Shown: piece after piece, positions 33,038-35,791 of the stretch | How positions within the stretch are numbered: position 1 is the first letter of the stretch | How the letters are laid out: every line of letters starts with the position of its first letter | NCBI RefSeq assembly: GCF_000495915.1 | Contig: NZ_AOFQ01000039.1 | Location: 1 to 35,791, forward strand | DNA: 35,791 nt | From: Stutzerimonas chloritidismutans AW-1 | Lineage (GTDB): Bacteria; Pseudomonadota; Gammaproteobacteria; Pseudomonadales; Pseudomonadaceae | Reading direction: 5' to 3' | Program-made: the position numbers and the translations under genes | Notes under the pieces: generated by a model | Told to the model about the DNA's origin: nothing | Database searches by the model: none | Seen by the model: only the letters and a program-made list of their open reading frames with translations

Positions 33038-33055
33038 CAACGCAGCGCTGCGTTG
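33038..33055. promoter_or_regulatory. 18-bp perfect palindrome upstream of nosP
   Basis: CAACGCAGCGCTGCGTTG reads the same on both strands and lies about 115 bp before the nosP start. Symmetry and length fit a dimeric regulator site, but I recognise no known consensus; it could also be a hairpin in a transcript. Confidence 0.4.
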
Positions 33056-33184
33056 CTAGTTCAGTGGCCGCAGTGTCGGTTCCCGTCCACCAGCCATCCT
33101 CTGCACCGCGAACCAAACGGTGTCCATCCCGATCAGGCCTGGCCTCGACGCACGCTGGCCATGTTCAGTGATGCACAGATGCAG

Positions 33185-33214
33185 AAAGGCCGGCCCCTTA
33201 CGGTGCCGGCCTTT
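33185..33214. terminator. Bidirectional terminator-like hairpin
   Basis: AAAGGCCGGC (33185-33194) and GCCGGCCTTT (33205-33214) form a perfect 10-bp stem with A and T ends on either side, loop CCCTTACGGT. It lies 130 nt beyond the porin stop (-), for which it is the best terminator candidate; on the + strand it would end any transcript starting near 33050. Confidence 0.65.
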
Positions 33215-33343
33215 CTCGTGGTTGCGCAGAGATCATCACTGCGCACAGGGCGTGGAATACGCTCAACGTACGTCCCACTGCCGATGCAACGGATGGAGCG
33301 ACCTACGGTTCGACGTCCATCCGCGCCCTGCTGATCGCCTCGC

Positions 33344-34531
33344 TTAGAAGCTCAGCGCCGCGCCCACTGCGAAGGTGCGGGTTTCTTCGTCCAGTGCCGG
33401 GCTGTCCTTGCCTTCGATCTCGAACTGGTTCAGTTCGGCGACCAGGGTCAGGTTGTCGTTGATGCTGTGGAACAGGGCGATACCGCGGGTCTCGTAATCG
33501 GCCTCACCGCCCAGACCGTTGCCATCATCCTTGGTCTGACCGTAGGACAGCGCAACGCGGTTCTTGCCGAAGCGGTAGGAGCCCTGCAGCAGGTAGCCGT
33601 CGCTGTCCACTTCACGCAGCAGTGCTTCGCCGGCGTTGTTGGTGAAGAACGGGTTGATACCTTCGGCCTGGAAGCCCGATGCGGTCAGCGACAGGCTGCC
33701 CATCTTGGCCTGCACGCCGTAACCCAGGCCCTTGGAATCGACCTTCTCGATGCTGCTGTCGGTGTTGTCCGAGCTTTGCTGCATACCGTTGATCCAGGTG
33801 TAGAACTGGGTGCCGCCCATCTCGAACTCGTAGGTGATCTCGGTTTCGAAGCGCGGCGCTTCCTGGTAGGCCTTGTCCAGGGTGGACGAGGTATCGTCGG
33901 TGGTGTCTACCGGGTCCATGATGCCGGCAGCGATGCGCAGGCCGCTCATCTTCGGCGAACGGTAGGTGATCTGCGACGTCGGGAACGGATACGGGTAACC
34001 GGTACCGATGTTGCCGAAGGAGACGCCGCCGCCATCGACCAGACCCAGGGTGTCGCTGACCTGGCCGTAACCGCTGAGCATCTCGTCGAGCAGGATGTTG
34101 GAGCGACCGAACAGGCCGAAGTCCTTACCGAACAGCACTTCGCCCCACTGCTCATTCGCTGCGGTGGCGTAGAACTGACGAACGTCGATACCGGTTTCGG
34201 TGCCGTTGCTTTCGCTGTCGTTGATGGTCACCCAGAACGAGGAACGACCGCCCAGTTTGAGATCGCCGACCTGCTTGCCGAAGTTGAAGCCGATCCAGTT
34301 GGGCAGGAAGCCCATTTTCACCCGCGACTGCTTGCGATCGAACTGCTCGCCGGCACGCTCTACGTCGCTGTGAACGTAGAAGGTGTTGAAGTAACCATCG
34401 GTGGAAAAGGTGGTGTCGTCCTGATCGTAAAGCACGATTTCGGCGACAGCCGACTGGCTTACGGTCATGGCGACGGCACTGGCCAGGACCAGTGGCAACA
34501 GGGTTGATACAGCTTTCTTGTTGTTGTGCAT
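33344..34531 (-). CDS. General outer-membrane porin
   Basis: 395 residues. Signal peptide LLPLVLASAVAMTVSQSAVA-EI, then alternating beta strands of a 16-strand type porin (TDGYFNTFYVHSD, WIGFNFGKQVGDLKLGGRSSF, EVLFGKDFGLFGRSNILLD, LRIAAGIMDPVD) and a final strand RTFAVGAALSF ending in Phe, the signal for the outer-membrane insertion machinery. Trimeric diffusion channel for small solutes; the specific solute is unknown. GGAGAG 6 nt before the ATG. Its position between nosP-nahK and pqqF, genes linked with PQQ-dependent alcohol oxidation in pseudomonads, suggests but does not show a role there. Confidence 0.9.
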   Translation of the reverse strand: MHNNKKAVSTLLPLVLASAVAMTVSQSAVAEIVLYDQDDTTFSTDGYFNTFYVHSDVERAGEQFDRKQSRVKMGFLPNWIGFNFGKQVGDLKLGGRSSFWVTINDSESNGTETGIDVRQFYATAANEQWGEVLFGKDFGLFGRSNILLDEMLSGYGQVSDTLGLVDGGGVSFGNIGTGYPYPFPTSQITYRSPKMSGLRIAAGIMDPVDTTDDTSSTLDKAYQEAPRFETEITYEFEMGGTQFYTWINGMQQSSDNTDSSIEKVDSKGLGYGVQAKMGSLSLTASGFQAEGINPFFTNNAGEALLREVDSDGYLLQGSYRFGKNRVALSYGQTKDDGNGLGGEADYETRGIALFHSINDNLTLVAELNQFEIEGKDSPALDEETRTFAVGAALSF

Positions 34532-34616
34532 GGCGCTCTCCGCGGTTTTGACGACAAGCAGTCGTGACGGGAGCGATTATCGAAAGGCCGTCCGAGCGCA
34601 CATACGCTGCGATGGC

Positions 34617-34639
34617 GGCGAAAGGCTAGTACTTTCGCC
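34617..34639. promoter_or_regulatory. Inverted repeat upstream of the porin gene
   Basis: GGCGAAAG (34617-34624) and CTTTCGCC (34632-34639) form a perfect 8-bp inverted repeat with a 7-bp centre, 86-108 bp before the porin ATG. Location and dyad suit an operator or response-regulator site. A weak -10-like GATAATC lies nearer the gene at about 34574-34580. No named consensus recognised. Confidence 0.4.
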
Positions 34640-34825
34640 CGGGGTGCCGTCTTGCATGTAAAGCATCTCATCCGACCGCCAGACGCACGAGGCTTAGGTC
34701 GTACACCCAAAGCAGCGCGCCACCATACCCAGGCACAAGCCACGGCAGCCCGCCGTAAACGGCTGGCCATCGAGCTGCATTGTCGGGGTTGAATGGGCGG
34801 GTGATGTGGGACGCGGAGATAACCG

Positions 34826-35791
34826 TCAGCAACGATGCCAACGCGTGTCGGGCGCTTCGGCATTGGCGACCACATGCCAGCCGCCTTCGGCATCGCGCAG
34901 CGCCTGTAGCTGAGCACGGATAGCTCGGGCATCGAGGTTGGCCGACGCCGCAGCCACCGCCTCCGGGTGGTCGCCATCGAAGCCGGCCAGGTGCGCCTGC
35001 CATAACGACTCGGCGCGGCGGCGCAGGTCGCCGTCGTGGTTGCCGGTCGAGGGATCCGCTTCAGCGACTTCAACCAGAGTGCCGGCAAAGCCGTCGAGGA
35101 AGGTTTCGATATGGGCGAGGATCTCACTGGCAGATGCGCTGGGAGACTGCACCGCGAAAACGATGCCTGGGCACTCGCCGAACTGACGATAGCCACAGAA
35201 CACCGCATAGCCGAGTTGCAGTTCGCTGCGCAGTCGGCGGAAGAACGCGCCTTCCATCAATCGCGCCAGGCGGCGCCAGCTCGCCTCGATGAAGACTGTC
35301 CGAAGCGGTAGCGGACAGAACAGCACCAACGCGGTTTCCACGCCAGGCTGACCAAAGCGCGACCAGCAATGACGCGGTGTGCTTTCGTGGTACTGACCGG
35401 CACCGGGCCCGGCCAGCCCAGGCAGCTCAGCCAGTACCGTCTGCAACGGGCCACTCAGATGCCGAGGCAGTCCCACTGCCAATGCATCCCAATGGGACTG
35501 ATGCCAGGCTTGATCGAGCGCGTGCTGGTCCAGCGATGCATCACCGTCTCGTGCGGCTCCCGCGAGCAGGAGCGGCAGGCGGCGCAGCAGTTGCCGTATC
35601 AGTATCTCGTCGGCACCTGACGTCACGGACTCGTAGCACAGGCGGTGTCCTTCATTGAAAGCAGCCGGCGACGGCACTTTGAGGATGTCGGTCAGGTCAC
35701 GAAGAATTACTGGCAACGCTTCGGCATAACCGCACAGCCTCAGGCACCAGCTATGCCCATGGTCATCGAAATGCAGCTCGACACCGGCTTT
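34826..35791 (-). CDS. pqqF: PQQ biosynthesis protease PqqF, C-terminal part (5' end off window)
   Basis: The frame is open from the right edge to TGA at 34826, giving about 321 C-terminal residues of an M16-type (insulinase-like) metalloprotease. Visible: LPLLLAGAARDGDASLDQHAL, the AFFRRLRSELQLGYAVFCGYRQFGECPGIVFAVQSP segment typical of the C-terminal M16 domain, and LAHIETFLDGFA. The zinc motif HxxEH lies upstream, off the window. PqqF, with PqqG in some bacteria, processes the PqqA peptide or its crosslinked form. No ATG is needed inside the window; the TTG at 35716 is internal. Confidence 0.88.
   Translation of the reverse strand, partial: KAGVELHFDDHGHSWCLRLCGYAEALPVILRDLTDILKVPSPAAFNEGHRLCYESVTSGADEILIRQLLRRLPLLLAGAARDGDASLDQHALDQAWHQSHWDALAVGLPRHLSGPLQTVLAELPGLAGPGAGQYHESTPRHCWSRFGQPGVETALVLFCPLPLRTVFIEASWRRLARLMEGAFFRRLRSELQLGYAVFCGYRQFGECPGIVFAVQSPSASASEILAHIETFLDGFAGTLVEVAEADPSTGNHDGDLRRRAESLWQAHLAGFDGDHPEAVAAASANLDARAIRAQLQALRDAEGGWHVVANAEAPDTRWHRC

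Larger units (their letters stand above)
32924..33343. other. Intergenic region between nosP and the porin gene
   Basis: 420 bp without a convincing protein gene. It contains the upstream region of nosP (-), an 18-bp perfect palindrome (33038-33055), about 130 bp of plain sequence, a strong hairpin (33185-33214), and the 3' flank of the porin gene (-). A small RNA on the + strand ending at the hairpin cannot be excluded; I see no clear promoter for one. Confidence 0.5.

Noticed and set aside
35620..35716. TTG at 35716 as the start of pqqF
   Set aside because: The same frame continues to the right edge with sensible residues, and the M16 zinc motif must lie further upstream.

Overview
The window reads as chromosome of a high-GC gammaproteobacterium of the Pseudomonas/Stutzerimonas stutzeri group. 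The inferred products are pseudomonad-like, and three blocks follow the Pseudomonas gene order: tRNA-Ser / yccA / tusDCBE / ybiB-like; nosP-nahK; and a porin next to pqqF. Genus-level placement rests on gene content and order, not on a database search. Both ends cut genes: the left end is inside a urea/guanidine carboxylase and the right end inside pqqF.

Left part (1-6456): the 3' part of a biotin-dependent urea (or guanidine) carboxylase and an intact allophanate hydrolase atzF on the + strand. They are separated by about 1 kb of ~141-bp G/C-rich tandem repeats. The carboxylase also carries an in-frame insertion of about 50 codons that looks like a small palindromic repeat element. On the - strand follow an MscS-type channel and a 28-residue membrane peptide.

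Central part (8481-17829): a clear guanidine-I (ykkC) riboswitch leads an 11-gene, mostly translationally overlapping + strand operon. In order: ABC binding protein, membrane di-iron desaturase/hydroxylase-like protein, two SDR dehydrogenases, an EamA transporter, a creatininase-family amidohydrolase, a biuret-hydrolase-like cysteine hydrolase, a metallo-beta-lactamase-fold hydrolase, an unrecognised 269-residue protein, ABC permease and ABC ATPase. I infer a pathway that imports a guanidino or cyclic-guanidine/ureido compound, oxidises it and opens it hydrolytically. Its products could feed the carboxylase and AtzF to give ammonia and CO2. I know of no described pathway with this gene set; this is the most interesting object here.

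Following it (17833-22458): a MetX-like alpha/beta hydrolase (-), a type III glutamine synthetase-like glnT (+), a second binding protein of the kind found near urea carboxylase genes, a TetR regulator and a DUF1652-like protein. Between the hydrolase and glnT lie two abutting -24/-12-like sequences on opposite strands, consistent with nitrogen control.

Right part (22681-35791): housekeeping genes. tRNA-Ser(UGA), yccA and its terminator come first, then a seemingly complete group IIC intron inserted just after that terminator. Next come tusDCBE, a ybiB-like gene, a glutathionyl-hydroquinone reductase, the NO-sensing pair nosP-nahK, a general porin, and the 3' part of pqqF. The intron lies between the yccA terminator and the probable -10 box of tusD.
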